Source: Alloalcanivorax balearicus MACL04 (GTDB lineage: Bacteria; Pseudomonadota; Gammaproteobacteria; Pseudomonadales; Alcanivoracaceae). Taken from it: a DNA stretch of 64,000 nt. Of the stretch, positions 26,256 through 33,990 are shown piece after piece. Every line of letters begins with the position of its first letter. The first letter of the stretch is position 1. The DNA is taken from the NCBI RefSeq assembly GCF_025532145.1, contig NZ_ARXS01000005.1, positions 62,001-126,000 on the forward strand. Reading direction: 5' to 3'. The translations under genes and the position numbers were made by a program. The notes under the pieces are model-generated. The model was given only the letters and a program-made list of their open reading frames with translations. It did not search any database and was not told the DNA's origin.

Positions 26256-26284
26256 GCGGCCGCGCCTCCCTGGGAGCCGGCCGC
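26256..26284 (+). promoter_or_regulatory. Stem-loop between the binding-protein and permease genes
   Basis: GCGGCCG and CGGCCGC form a seven-base stem around an inner CTCCC-T-GGGAG stem. There is no T-run after it. Such a hairpin commonly protects the upstream mRNA or partly stops transcription, giving more binding protein than permease. Confidence 0.55.
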
Positions 26285-26313
26285 CATACTGATAACAACA
26301 TCGGGAGAGACGC

Positions 26314-27255
26314 ATGGAGTTTCTGATCGTCTCCACGCTGAACGGCGTCATCTACGGCATGCTCCTGTTCATGGTGTCCGCCGGGTTGACGTTGATTTTC
26401 GGCATGATGGGCGTGCTCAACTTCGCCCACGCTTCGTTCTACATGTTGGGCGCCTATTTCGCCTACACCCTTTCCGGCCTGTTCAATTTCTGGGTGGGGC
26501 TGATCGTCGCCCCGCTATTGGTGGCCATCATCGGCATGTTCATTGAGCGTTACATGCTGCGCCGGGTGCATGCCCACGGCCACGCCCACGAGCTGCTGCT
26601 GACCTTCGGCCTGGTGTTCATCTTCGAGGAGTTGATCAAGCTGTTTTACGGCGACTTCCCGGTGAATTATCAGCGCCCGGACTACCTCAATTTCGCCATT
26701 TTCAATCTGTTCGGCACCGACTATCCGTTCTATCGCGTGTTCATCGGTCTGGTGGCGTTGTTGATGTTCATCGTGCTGTTCGTACTGTTGACCCGCACCC
26801 GAGTGGGCATGGTGGTGCGTGCCGCCGAACGCTTGCCGGACACCGCGCGGGCACTGGGGCATAACGTGCCCATGGTGTTCCTCGGCGTGTTCGGCGCCGG
26901 CGCGGCCCTGGCCGGCTTGTCCGGCGCGGTGGCCGGCGCGTTCTTTCCCACCAATCCGAACATGGCCCTGGAGCTGGGCGTGATCGTTTTCGTGGTGGTG
27001 GTGGTCGGCGGACTCGGGTCCCTGGCCGGCTCACTGATCGCCTCGTTGCTGATCGGCGTGTTCAGCTCGTTCGCGGTGGGCCTGGACTGGTCCCTGGCCT
27101 CGCTGTTCGGCCTGATCGGCCTGGGAGACTGGGCCAACAGCCTGGGGGGACTGGTGACCATGCCGCTGTCCTCGATTTCCGCCACCGTTCCCTTCCTGTT
27201 GATGCTCATCGTGCTGCTGGTGCGTCCAGCCGGCCTGATGGGTTCAAAGAATTAA
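26314..27255 (+). CDS. ABC transporter permease, LivH type
   Basis: A 313-residue membrane protein with about eight hydrophobic helices. LivH features include NGVIYGMLLFMVSAGLTLIFGMMGVLNFAHA near the N-terminus, RAAERLPDTARALGHNV (the EAA-like coupling loop) and a VVVVVGGLGSLAGSLIASLLIG segment. It forms the inner-membrane channel with the next gene product. A GGGAGAG site precedes the ATG. It is longer in the C-terminal part than E. coli LivH, but within the range of catabolic relatives. Confidence 0.9.
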   Translation: MEFLIVSTLNGVIYGMLLFMVSAGLTLIFGMMGVLNFAHASFYMLGAYFAYTLSGLFNFWVGLIVAPLLVAIIGMFIERYMLRRVHAHGHAHELLLTFGLVFIFEELIKLFYGDFPVNYQRPDYLNFAIFNLFGTDYPFYRVFIGLVALLMFIVLFVLLTRTRVGMVVRAAERLPDTARALGHNVPMVFLGVFGAGAALAGLSGAVAGAFFPTNPNMALELGVIVFVVVVVGGLGSLAGSLIASLLIGVFSSFAVGLDWSLASLFGLIGLGDWANSLGGLVTMPLSSISATVPFLLMLIVLLVRPAGLMGSKN

Positions 27256-27265
27256 GGAGGCCACG

Positions 27266-28555
27266 ATGCGATACGCCCTGATTGCCATCCTGGCTCTGCT
27301 GGCGCTGCTGATCATCGCGCCGCCCCTGCTCGGCACCGGCTGGCAGTACGCGCTGATCAACGCCTTGATCGCCGCCCTGTTCGCCGCCGCCTTCAATCTT
27401 CTGGTGGGCCAGGGAGGCATGTTGTCCTTCGGTCACGCCGCCTATTTTGGTGTCGGCGCCTTCACCGTGATCCATCTGATGCAGTCGGTGGAATACGGGG
27501 ATATCCCCTTCCCCACCGTGCTGCTGCCGCTGGCCGGTGCCGCCGTCAGCCTGCTGTGCGGCGCCCTGGCCGGCTTCTTCGCCACCATGCGTTCCGGCGT
27601 CTATTTCGCGCTGGTGACCCTGGCTCTGGCGGAGCTGCTGCACTCCCTGGCACCGCACTGGGACGAAATGTTTGGCGGCGAAGCCGGATTATCGTCCATG
27701 CGCATGCCCTCCCTGGGCTTCACCTTCGGCTCCACGCTGGAAGTCTATTACCTGACGCTGTCCTGGGTGGTGATCTGCATCGGCCTGCTCTACGCCTACA
27801 CCCGCACGCCTTTCGGACGGCTCACCCTGGCATTGCGCGACAACGAGCAGCGCATCCGCTTCATGGGCTTCAACGCCCACGGCACCAAGATCGTGGTATT
27901 CGCCATCTCCGCCATGTTCTCCGGTGTCGCCGGCAGCCTCATGGCGATCTCCAACGAAACCGCCAACTACAGTGTGTTCAGCACCCAGGTCTCGGCCCTG
28001 GTGGTGCTGCATACCTTCGTTGGCGGTTCCACCATCTTCTTTGGTCCGATCGTCGGCGCTTGCGTGCTGTCACTGTTCACCTTCGTGGTCTCGGGCGTCA
28101 CCCACTCGTGGATGCTCTATCAGGGCATCATCTTCGTGCTGGTCATGCTGTTCGCGCCCAAGGGCATCGGCGGCGTCATCCAGGCTCACATCGAACAACG
28201 CCATGCCTTGCCCTGGAAGCGGCTGGCCGCCCCGTACGCGCTCGCCACTCTGGCCGGCTTGATGGTCGCCTGCGCCACCGTGTTCGTGGTGCAGAGTCTG
28301 GAAATCGTGCTGTCCCGGGAGTACGCGGCGGCGGTGGCCCGCACCGGCGAATATGCGCCGTACACGGTGTTCGCCCGGGAATGGCAGGTGTTCCATCCCT
28401 TCACGTGGCTGTTCCCGGTGCTGTTGCTGGTGCCCGGTCTGTACCTGCTGCGCCGAGCCTTCGCCCGCATCAAGGCGTTATGGGACAAGGACGACGACGA
28501 TGACAACGGCGACGTCCCCGCCGCCACGCAGCAACTGATGGAAGGAGGACGCTGA
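27266..28555 (+). CDS. ABC transporter permease, LivM type, with C-terminal extension
   Basis: A 429-residue permease. The core covers about 1-310, with LLVGQGGMLSFGHAAYFGVGAF, RTPFGRLTLALRDNEQRIRFMGFN (coupling loop) and GSTIFFGPIVGA. A further 115 or so residues add two hydrophobic segments (near 315-335 and 375-395) and a cytoplasmic tail with an acidic KDDDDDNGD run. LivM proteins of aromatic-acid importers can carry extra helices, so this is probably normal for the subgroup; the acidic tail is less usual. The stop and LivG start share bases (TGATG). Confidence 0.88.
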   Translation: MRYALIAILALLALLIIAPPLLGTGWQYALINALIAALFAAAFNLLVGQGGMLSFGHAAYFGVGAFTVIHLMQSVEYGDIPFPTVLLPLAGAAVSLLCGALAGFFATMRSGVYFALVTLALAELLHSLAPHWDEMFGGEAGLSSMRMPSLGFTFGSTLEVYYLTLSWVVICIGLLYAYTRTPFGRLTLALRDNEQRIRFMGFNAHGTKIVVFAISAMFSGVAGSLMAISNETANYSVFSTQVSALVVLHTFVGGSTIFFGPIVGACVLSLFTFVVSGVTHSWMLYQGIIFVLVMLFAPKGIGGVIQAHIEQRHALPWKRLAAPYALATLAGLMVACATVFVVQSLEIVLSREYAAAVARTGEYAPYTVFAREWQVFHPFTWLFPVLLLVPGLYLLRRAFARIKALWDKDDDDDNGDVPAATQQLMEGGR

Positions 28556-29322
28556 TGGACACCGGAATGCAGCCCGACGTCCTGGTTATCGACGACTTGC
28601 AAAAACACTTCGGCGGCCTGGAAATCATGCGCGGCGTGGACCTCACTATTAAACAAGGCGAACGCCACGCCCTGGTCGGCCCCAATGGCGCCGGCAAATC
28701 CACCCTGTTCAATCTGATCTCCGGAGAGCACCGCCCCAGCGGCGGGCAGATCTATCTGCGCGGCCAGCGCATCAGCGGTCTGAAACCGGAACAGATCAGC
28801 CGTCGCGGTCTGACCCGGTCGTTTCAGATCACCAATGTGTTCAGCCGCATGAGCGCTTTCGAAAACATCCGCATCGGTGTCATGGCCCGGCACGGCATTC
28901 GCTTCAACCTGTATCGGCGGATCAAACCGATGCGCGCCATCAATGACGAAGCCCATGCTCTGCTGCAACAAGTGCGCCTGGACCACCGTGCCGACAACCT
29001 CGCTTCGGATCTCACCTACTCGGAGCAACGGGCGCTGGAGATCGGCATGACCCTGGCCACCGGCGCGGAAGTGATCTTGCTGGACGAACCCACCGCCGGC
29101 ATGTCCCGGGACGAAACCGCCTACATGGTGGAGTTGATCCGCCAGGTCACCGAAGGCAAGACATTGATGATGGTGGAGCACGACATGAGCGTGGTGTTTG
29201 GTTTGTGCGACCGCATCTCGGTGCTGGTCTACGGCCGTATTCTCGCCACCGGCAGTCCCGAGGAGATTCGCTCTAATCAGGAGGTGCAAAGCGCCTATCT
29301 GGGCGAGGAGGAGGAACACTGA
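28555..29322 (+). CDS. ABC transporter ATP-binding protein, LivG type
   Basis: A 255-residue ATPase. The Walker A GPNGAGKST is at 42-50, and a LivG-type ITNVFSRMSAFENIRIGVM region follows. The ABC signature is degenerate: LTYSEQRALEIGMTLA, as is common in LivG. Walker B VILLDEPTAGMS and switch His in MMVEHDM follow. The catalytic residues are intact. This subunit can hydrolyse ATP and pairs with the following LivF-type protein. Its stop overlaps the next start by one base. Confidence 0.92.
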   Translation: MDTGMQPDVLVIDDLQKHFGGLEIMRGVDLTIKQGERHALVGPNGAGKSTLFNLISGEHRPSGGQIYLRGQRISGLKPEQISRRGLTRSFQITNVFSRMSAFENIRIGVMARHGIRFNLYRRIKPMRAINDEAHALLQQVRLDHRADNLASDLTYSEQRALEIGMTLATGAEVILLDEPTAGMSRDETAYMVELIRQVTEGKTLMMVEHDMSVVFGLCDRISVLVYGRILATGSPEEIRSNQEVQSAYLGEEEEH

Positions 29323-30029
29323 TGCTGTTGGACATCGACCATCTGCACGCCTATTACGGCAAGAGCCATATTCTGCACGGCGTGCGTTTCACCATGCCGG
29401 AACCCCGCATCGTCGCCTTGCTGGGGCGCAACGGCGCCGGCCGCTCCACCACCCTGAAAGCGATGATGGGGCTGGTGCCTCCCAGCCAGGGCAAGGTGGC
29501 GCTCAATGGCGAGGATCTGGCCGGCCGTCCGGCCCATGTCATCGCCCGGCGCGGCCTGGGTTACGTACCGGAAGAACGTCAGGTCTTCCCCAACCTCACC
29601 GTGGAAGAAAATCTGATGATGGGCATGCAGACCGGCGCCGAGGGCGCCCCTCGCTGGCAGGCGGAGGATATGTACCAGTACTTCCCCCGCCTGCGTGAAC
29701 GCCGCAATCAGAAAGCCGGCTACCTGTCCGGCGGCGAACAGCAAATGCTCACCATCTGCCGTTCGCTGCTCGGCAATCCACTGGTGCTGCTGGTGGATGA
29801 ACCCACCGAAGGACTGGCGCCAATGATCGTGCAAGTGGTCATGGACGTGATCCGTGACATTCACCAGCGCGGCGTGGGGGTGTTGCTGGTGGAACAGAAG
29901 ATGACCATGGCCTTGCGCGTGGCCAGCCATGTACTGGTGATGGGACACGGCCAGATCGTCTTCACCGGTTCCACCGCCGACATGCAGGCGCGGGATGACA
30001 TTCGCCGCGACTGGTTGGAAGTGGCCTGA
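29322..30029 (+). CDS. ABC transporter ATP-binding protein, LivF type, with Arg in Walker A
   Basis: A 235-residue LivF-type ATPase. Walker A reads GRNGAGRST at 35-43, with R41 where Lys is normal. The signature YLSGGEQQMLTICRSLL, Walker B VLLVDEPTEGLAP and the LVEQKM switch region are otherwise intact. The codon is CGC, so this is a real substitution if the sequence is right. Arg at this place may keep ATP binding but lower hydrolysis, leaving LivG as the active site. I have a faint memory of similar LivF variants, so it may be subgroup-specific. It is followed at ten bases by the ligase gene. Confidence 0.9.
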   Translation: MLLDIDHLHAYYGKSHILHGVRFTMPEPRIVALLGRNGAGRSTTLKAMMGLVPPSQGKVALNGEDLAGRPAHVIARRGLGYVPEERQVFPNLTVEENLMMGMQTGAEGAPRWQAEDMYQYFPRLRERRNQKAGYLSGGEQQMLTICRSLLGNPLVLLVDEPTEGLAPMIVQVVMDVIRDIHQRGVGVLLVEQKMTMALRVASHVLVMGHGQIVFTGSTADMQARDDIRRDWLEVA

Positions 30030-30039
30030 GGAGAGCAGT

Positions 30040-31656
30040 GTGAACCATCCCAGCAATCGCTTCGACATGCATTACGAAACGCACTTCGGCGGCCGTGTCA
30101 TTCGCTGTTTCCGGCAGCGGCCAACCTCGGTGCAAGCCATGCTGCAATCCGCCCTGGAGCGCAATCCCGACGGCGATGCCTTCGTGGTCGAGGGCGAACG
30201 CGTCAGCTATCACCAACTGGCACGGCGGGCCTCGCGGGTCGCGGCCGCCTTCCAGCAACTTGGGGTGCGCCCCGGAGACCGGGTGGCGCTGGTGCTGCGC
30301 AACGGCCCGGCGTTGATGTACGGCCTTTATGGCGCGCTCTGGCTCGGCGCCATCGCGGTTCCCCTGAACGCCCGTGAACAAGGCGTCGGGCTCGGCTATA
30401 TTTTTTCCGATTGCGCGCCCAAAGTGGCTATCGCCGAAGCCGACCTGGTACAGCGGCTACACGACGGCGGCGCCACCAAAGATCTGGTCGCGCTGTTCGC
30501 GGCAGGGGGCGACGCCGAAGGAGCCCGCCCCTTCGAGGCTTTGCTCGGAGGCGCCGACACCAGGCTGCCGCTGGCCCGCCCCGACCAGGAAGACACCGCC
30601 GTTTTGCTCTACACCTCCGGCACCACCGGCCGCCCCAAGGGCGCCATGCAGACCCACCTCAATATCGCCCATACCGTCAAACTGTGGGAAAAATCCATGG
30701 ACCTGCGCTTCGCCGAGCGCTCCGTCCTGGCCGTTCCCGGCAGCCACGTCACTGGTTTGATGGGTATCATCTTCACCATGGCGCACATGGCCGGCTGCAC
30801 TCTGATCATGCCGCAATTCGACGCCGCCGAATTCAATCAACTGGTCGCCGATGAAAGCGCCACCAGCACCATCATGGTTCCTGCCATGTACAAGCTATGC
30901 CTGATGCGCGCCAACTTCGACACGCTTGATCTGAGCAGCTGGCGGGTCGGTGCATTCGGCGGCGCCCCCATGCCGGAATCGACCATCGTCGAGTTTGGCC
31001 AGCGGCTGCCACACCTGCAATTAATGAATGCCTACGGCGCCACGGAAACCTGCACCGCCGTCACCGCCATGCCACCGGAAACACAGCTGGAGCACCTGGA
31101 CAGCATCGGACGGGTATTGGATGGCGTAGATATCCGCATCATGGACGAACAAGGCCAAGAGCGGCCGGCGGGGGAGTCCGGGGAGTTATGGATCTCCGGG
31201 CCGGTGGTGATTCCCGGCTACTGGCAGGATGCGGAACGCACCGCGGAGAATTTCGTCGACGGCTATTGGCGCTCCGGCGACATCGGTGACATCAGCGCCG
31301 ATGGCTATGTGCGCATCTTTGATCGCAAGAAAGACATGATTATTCGCGGCGGCTACAACATCTATTGCATCGAAGTGGAAAACGCCATCGCCTATCACCC
31401 GGCCGTGGCCGAGTGCGCGGTGATCGGCGTGCCGGATCCGGTGCTCGGCGAAAAAATTCTGGCGGTGGTCAGCAGTCAGGACAGCGACCTCGATGCCGAT
31501 ACGCTCCGCCGCTTCTGCGCCGAACGCCTGGCCGACTACAAAGTCCTCGATTTTGTTCATCTGCAACGGGAGCCGCTACCGCGCAATGCCAACGGCAAAG
31601 TAATGAAGACCACCTTGCGCGATCGCCTCGCCCACCCCGAAACCGAACCTTGTTGA
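30040..31656 (+). CDS. AMP-binding acyl-CoA ligase linked to the ABC importer
   Basis: A 538-residue ANL ligase from the GTG at 30040, with TGAGGAGAG ten bases before it; the in-frame ATG at 30067 is an alternative. The nucleotide loop [13 protein letters not shown] is near 188-200. The mid motif [12 protein letters not shown] follows, then [26 protein letters not shown] and a C-terminal [11 protein letters not shown] Lys. It converts an imported acid to its CoA thioester. Four tandem permease/ATPase genes directly before it and an acyl-CoA dehydrogenase eight bases after it make a capture-activate-oxidise operon. Substrate may be an aliphatic or alicyclic acid. Confidence 0.88.
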   Translation: MNHPSNRFDMHYETHFGGRVIRCFRQRPTSVQAMLQSALERNPDGDAFVVEGERVSYHQLARRASRVAAAFQQLGVRPGDRVALVLRNGPALMYGLYGALWLGAIAVPLNAREQGVGLGYIFSDCAPKVAIAEADLVQRLHDGGATKDLVALFAAGGDAEGARPFEALLGGADTRLPLARPDQEDTAVLLYTSGTTGRPKGAMQTHLNIAHTVKLWEKSMDLRFAERSVLAVPGSHVTGLMGIIFTMAHMAGCTLIMPQFDAAEFNQLVADESATSTIMVPAMYKLCLMRANFDTLDLSSWRVGAFGGAPMPESTIVEFGQRLPHLQLMNAYGATETCTAVTAMPPETQLEHLDSIGRVLDGVDIRIMDEQGQERPAGESGELWISGPVVIPGYWQDAERTAENFVDGYWRSGDIGDISADGYVRIFDRKKDMIIRGGYNIYCIEVENAIAYHPAVAECAVIGVPDPVLGEKILAVVSSQDSDLDADTLRRFCAERLADYKVLDFVHLQREPLPRNANGKVMKTTLRDRLAHPETEPC

Positions 31657-31664
31657 GAACCACC

Positions 31665-32864
31665 ATGGATTTCGCCTACCCGGAAAAAACACAAACACTC
31701 ATCGCCCAGCTCAACGCCTTCATGGACGAACATATCTATCCCAACGAAGCCCGCTACGAAGAGGAGCTGGCCGCCGGCAACTACTGGCCGGAAGTGGTTG
31801 AGGAACTGAAGCCGAAAGCCCGCGCCGCCGGCCTGTGGAACCTGTTCCTGCCGGAATCGGAACACGGCGCCGGACTCACCAATCTGGAATACGCTCCTCT
31901 GTGTGAAATCATGGGACGGGTAATGTGGGCGCCGGAAGTGTTCAACTGCTCGGCCCCGGACACCGGCAATATGGAAGTGCTGGCCCGCTACGGTACGCCG
32001 GAGCAGCAAAAACAATGGCTGCAGCCGCTGCTCGACGGCGAGATCCGCTCCTGCTTCGCCATGACCGAACCGGACGTGGCCTCCTCCGACGCCACCAACA
32101 TCCAAAGCGCCATCGTGCGTGACGGTGATGACTACGTCATCAACGGGCGCAAATGGTTTTCTTCGGGATCGCCGGATGAGCGTTGCAAGATTTTCATCTT
32201 CATGGGCAAGACCGACCCGGACAACCCCAACCGGCACAAACAGCAATCCATGATTCTGGTGCCCCGGGACACCCCGGGCATTACCGTGGTCCGCCCCCTG
32301 CCCGTCTTCGGCTTTTCCGGCACGCCGGACGTCACCGGAGAAGTCCGTTTCGAAAACGTGCGCGTACCCGCCAGCAATATGCTGCTGGGCGAAGGCCGTG
32401 GTTTTGAAATCGCCCAGGGCCGCCTCGGCCCCGGCCGTATCCATCACTGCATGCGTCTGATTGGCCTGGCGGAACGGGCGCTGGAGAAAATGTGCAAACG
32501 CACCCAGGAACGGGTCGCCTTCGGCAAACCGGTGGCGGAACAAACCGTGACCCTGGAACGCATCGCCGAATCCCGTATTCTCATTGACCAGACCCGGCTG
32601 CTGGTACTCAACGCCGCTCACATGATGGACACCGTCGGCAACAAAGTGGCGCGCAAGGAAATCGCCATGATCAAGGTGGCCGCCCCCAACATGGCCGCCC
32701 GTGTCATCGACTGGGCCATCCAGGCCCACGGCGGCGGTGGCGTCACCAACGACTTCGGCCTTGCCAAAGCCTACGCCAACGCGCGCATGCTGCGCCTGGC
32801 CGACGGCCCCGACGAAGTCCACCGCAACCAGATCGGACGGCTGGAACTGGCGCGGTATCGTTAA
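31665..32864 (+). CDS. Acyl-CoA dehydrogenase, ACAD10/11-like
   Basis: A 399-residue FAD enzyme from the ATG at 31665. Features are [17 protein letters not shown], the NGRKWFSSG loop, [23 protein letters not shown] and [17 protein letters not shown]. The Asp in ADGPDEVH takes the place of the catalytic Glu of medium-chain enzymes; this is typical of the ACAD10/11 group. It introduces a double bond alpha-beta to the thioester. It follows the ligase by eight bases and should act on its product. Unusual acyl chains, such as branched, hydroxylated or cyclic ones, would fit this subgroup. Confidence 0.88.
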   Translation: MDFAYPEKTQTLIAQLNAFMDEHIYPNEARYEEELAAGNYWPEVVEELKPKARAAGLWNLFLPESEHGAGLTNLEYAPLCEIMGRVMWAPEVFNCSAPDTGNMEVLARYGTPEQQKQWLQPLLDGEIRSCFAMTEPDVASSDATNIQSAIVRDGDDYVINGRKWFSSGSPDERCKIFIFMGKTDPDNPNRHKQQSMILVPRDTPGITVVRPLPVFGFSGTPDVTGEVRFENVRVPASNMLLGEGRGFEIAQGRLGPGRIHHCMRLIGLAERALEKMCKRTQERVAFGKPVAEQTVTLERIAESRILIDQTRLLVLNAAHMMDTVGNKVARKEIAMIKVAAPNMAARVIDWAIQAHGGGGVTNDFGLAKAYANARMLRLADGPDEVHRNQIGRLELARYR

Positions 32865-32884
32865 TCAGGCACTCTGCCTAACTG

Positions 32885-32909
32885 CTCTCACAAGATCGTC
32901 TTGTGGGAG
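32885..32909. terminator. Hairpin after the acyl-CoA dehydrogenase
   Basis: CTCTCACAAGA and TCTTGTGGGAG pair over eleven bases with one G-U and a TCG loop, 20 bases past the stop. No T-run follows. The TTGTGGGAG half resembles one end of the REP family, so this may be a degraded REP that now ends the operon. Confidence 0.5.
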
Positions 32910-32939
32910 CGGTCCAAGGGCAATGATACCGGCCTCAAC

Positions 32940-33260
32940 TCATGCCTTCAGGATCACCCTTCCCTGGCGCCCTGACTCACCCTCTGCTTCAAAGCAGACA
33001 TCTTTATGACTATCAATAAACATGGCCTGCACTTCTCTCCCTGCCTGCGCGGCAGCGAACGGTTTCGGGTCGTAGTAATGGCCGTTGCGGTCCCGGTCGT
33101 AAACGATGGGCGCGCCAAAGAAATCCCTGAGATATTCGAAATCCCGGGTGATGGTGTTGCGGGTTACCCCCAGTTCTTCGATCAGTCGCCGCATGGGTAC
33201 GGGTTGCCGGGCACTGCGCAACAGACCGTGGATGCGGTAAAAACGCTCCAGGTGGGTCAC
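32940..33260 (-). CDS. Truncated HTH (WYL/YafY-type) transcriptional regulator
   Basis: A 106-residue protein from a GTG with AAGGA six bases upstream. Residues 1-62 match the DeoR/YafY-type HTH that precedes WYL domains: ERFYRIHGLLRSARQPVPMRRL and LGVTRNTITRDFEYLRD, then APIVYDRDRNGHYYDP. Full-length relatives run past 230 residues; here the WYL part is missing and the tail (EAEGESGRQGRVILKA) matches nothing I know. It has its own good promoter, so it could be expressed as a short DNA-binding protein. It lies beside hicAB in a locally AT-richer patch. Confidence 0.6.
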   Translation of the reverse strand: MTHLERFYRIHGLLRSARQPVPMRRLIEELGVTRNTITRDFEYLRDFFGAPIVYDRDRNGHYYDPKPFAAAQAGREVQAMFIDSHKDVCFEAEGESGRQGRVILKA

Positions 33261-33283
33261 GGCAAATCCTTATGCATTTTTCT

Positions 33284-33311
33284 TTTATAATCGACTTTAC
33301 TCTTTTGTGAA
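33284..33311 (-). promoter_or_regulatory. Promoter of the truncated HTH gene
   Basis: Minus strand: -35 TTCACA (33306-33311), a 16-base spacer and -10 TATAAA (33284-33289), each five of six to consensus. It sits about 25 bases before the GTG start and its AAGGA. The surrounding bases are clearly AT-rich compared with the window. Confidence 0.6.
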
Positions 33312-33344
33312 CTGCGTCACAACCCAAGCCGAGCCTCCCTGAGT

Positions 33345-33383
33345 TTGTCATACCAGAGAAATGGTATTACTATTTGATACCAT
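33345..33383 (+). promoter_or_regulatory. hicAB promoter with embedded operator repeats
   Basis: -35 TTGTCA (33345-33350) and -10 TACTAT (33368-33373) are 17 bases apart. ATACCA (33350-33355) and TGGTAT (33362-33367) form an inverted repeat inside the spacer, and a third ATACCA half-site overlaps the hicA start at 33377. This is the layout expected for an autorepressed toxin-antitoxin promoter. Transcription would start within a few bases of the ATG. Confidence 0.65.
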
Positions 33384-33636
33384 GAACGGCAAGCAGCGCA
33401 ACACTCTGAAGGCCATCTACTCCAGCCCTGCTCCGAAATCGCTGGAGTGGAAGCGGATTGAGTCGCTCTTTATGGCTCTCGGTGCCAACACTATCGAAGG
33501 GAATGGCTCGAGGGTGCGCTTCGAGCTGAATGGTGTGATCGGCACTTTTCACCGTCCCCATCCCGACAAGGAGGCCAAGCCGTATCAGGTACGTGACGCA
33601 CGGGCCTTCCTTGAGCAAGCAGGAGTTACCCCATGA
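33382..33636 (+). CDS. hicA: HicA-type mRNA interferase toxin
   Basis: An 84-residue HicA from the ATG at 33382 (MNGKQRNTLKAI); the upstream ATG at 33361 would lie inside the promoter. The double-stranded-RNA-binding-like fold is visible: LEWKRIESLFMALGANTIEGNGSRVRF, then FHRPHP holding the catalytic His (H57 or H60). HicA cleaves mRNA and stalls growth until HicB binds it. No Shine-Dalgarno precedes the start, which would be nearly leaderless. The stop overlaps the hicB start by four bases. Toxin-first order is normal for hicAB. Confidence 0.88.
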   Translation: MNGKQRNTLKAIYSSPAPKSLEWKRIESLFMALGANTIEGNGSRVRFELNGVIGTFHRPHPDKEAKPYQVRDARAFLEQAGVTP

Positions 33637-33965
33637 ATGCAATGACCTACAAGGGCTATGCAGCCCGCATCGATTACAGTGACGAAGACAATCTATTCGT
33701 GGGACACATCGCAGGCATTCGTGATGTGGTGGGCTTTCATGGCGAGTCCGTTCAGGAATTGCGCGCCGCCTTCGAGGAAGCCGTCGATGACTATCTCGAT
33801 ACCTGCGCCAAACTGAATCGCCAGCCGCAAAAACCCTACTCCGGCAAGCTCAGCCTGCGACTGGAGCCAGAGTTGCACGCAACGGTTGCGGTCAGAGCTG
33901 AACTCGCGCACAAGAGCATCAACCAATGGGTCACCGATGTGCTGAGCCGAGAAACTCGCACATAA
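33633..33965 (+). CDS. hicB: HicB-type antitoxin with RHH DNA-binding domain
   Basis: A 110-residue antitoxin. The HicB fold covers about 1-62 (YKGYAARIDYSDEDNLFVGHIAGI, then FEEAVDDYLDTCA). A ribbon-helix-helix segment follows (KLSLRLEPELHATVAVRAELAHKSINQWVTDVL). The first part binds and blocks HicA; the second represses the hicAB promoter, probably through the ATACCA/TGGTAT repeats. It overlaps hicA by four bases, coupling the two. The RHH form, as opposed to an HTH, is one of the known HicB types. Confidence 0.9.
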   Translation: MNAMTYKGYAARIDYSDEDNLFVGHIAGIRDVVGFHGESVQELRAAFEEAVDDYLDTCAKLNRQPQKPYSGKLSLRLEPELHATVAVRAELAHKSINQWVTDVLSRETRT

Positions 33966-33990
33966 CAGTCCAGCAATAAAGCCATCCCAC

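Noticed and set aside
33361-33381. Upstream ATG at 33361 as the hicA start
   Set aside because: It would lie inside the promoter spacer and lacks a ribosome-binding site; homologues begin with the MNGKQ-type sequence.
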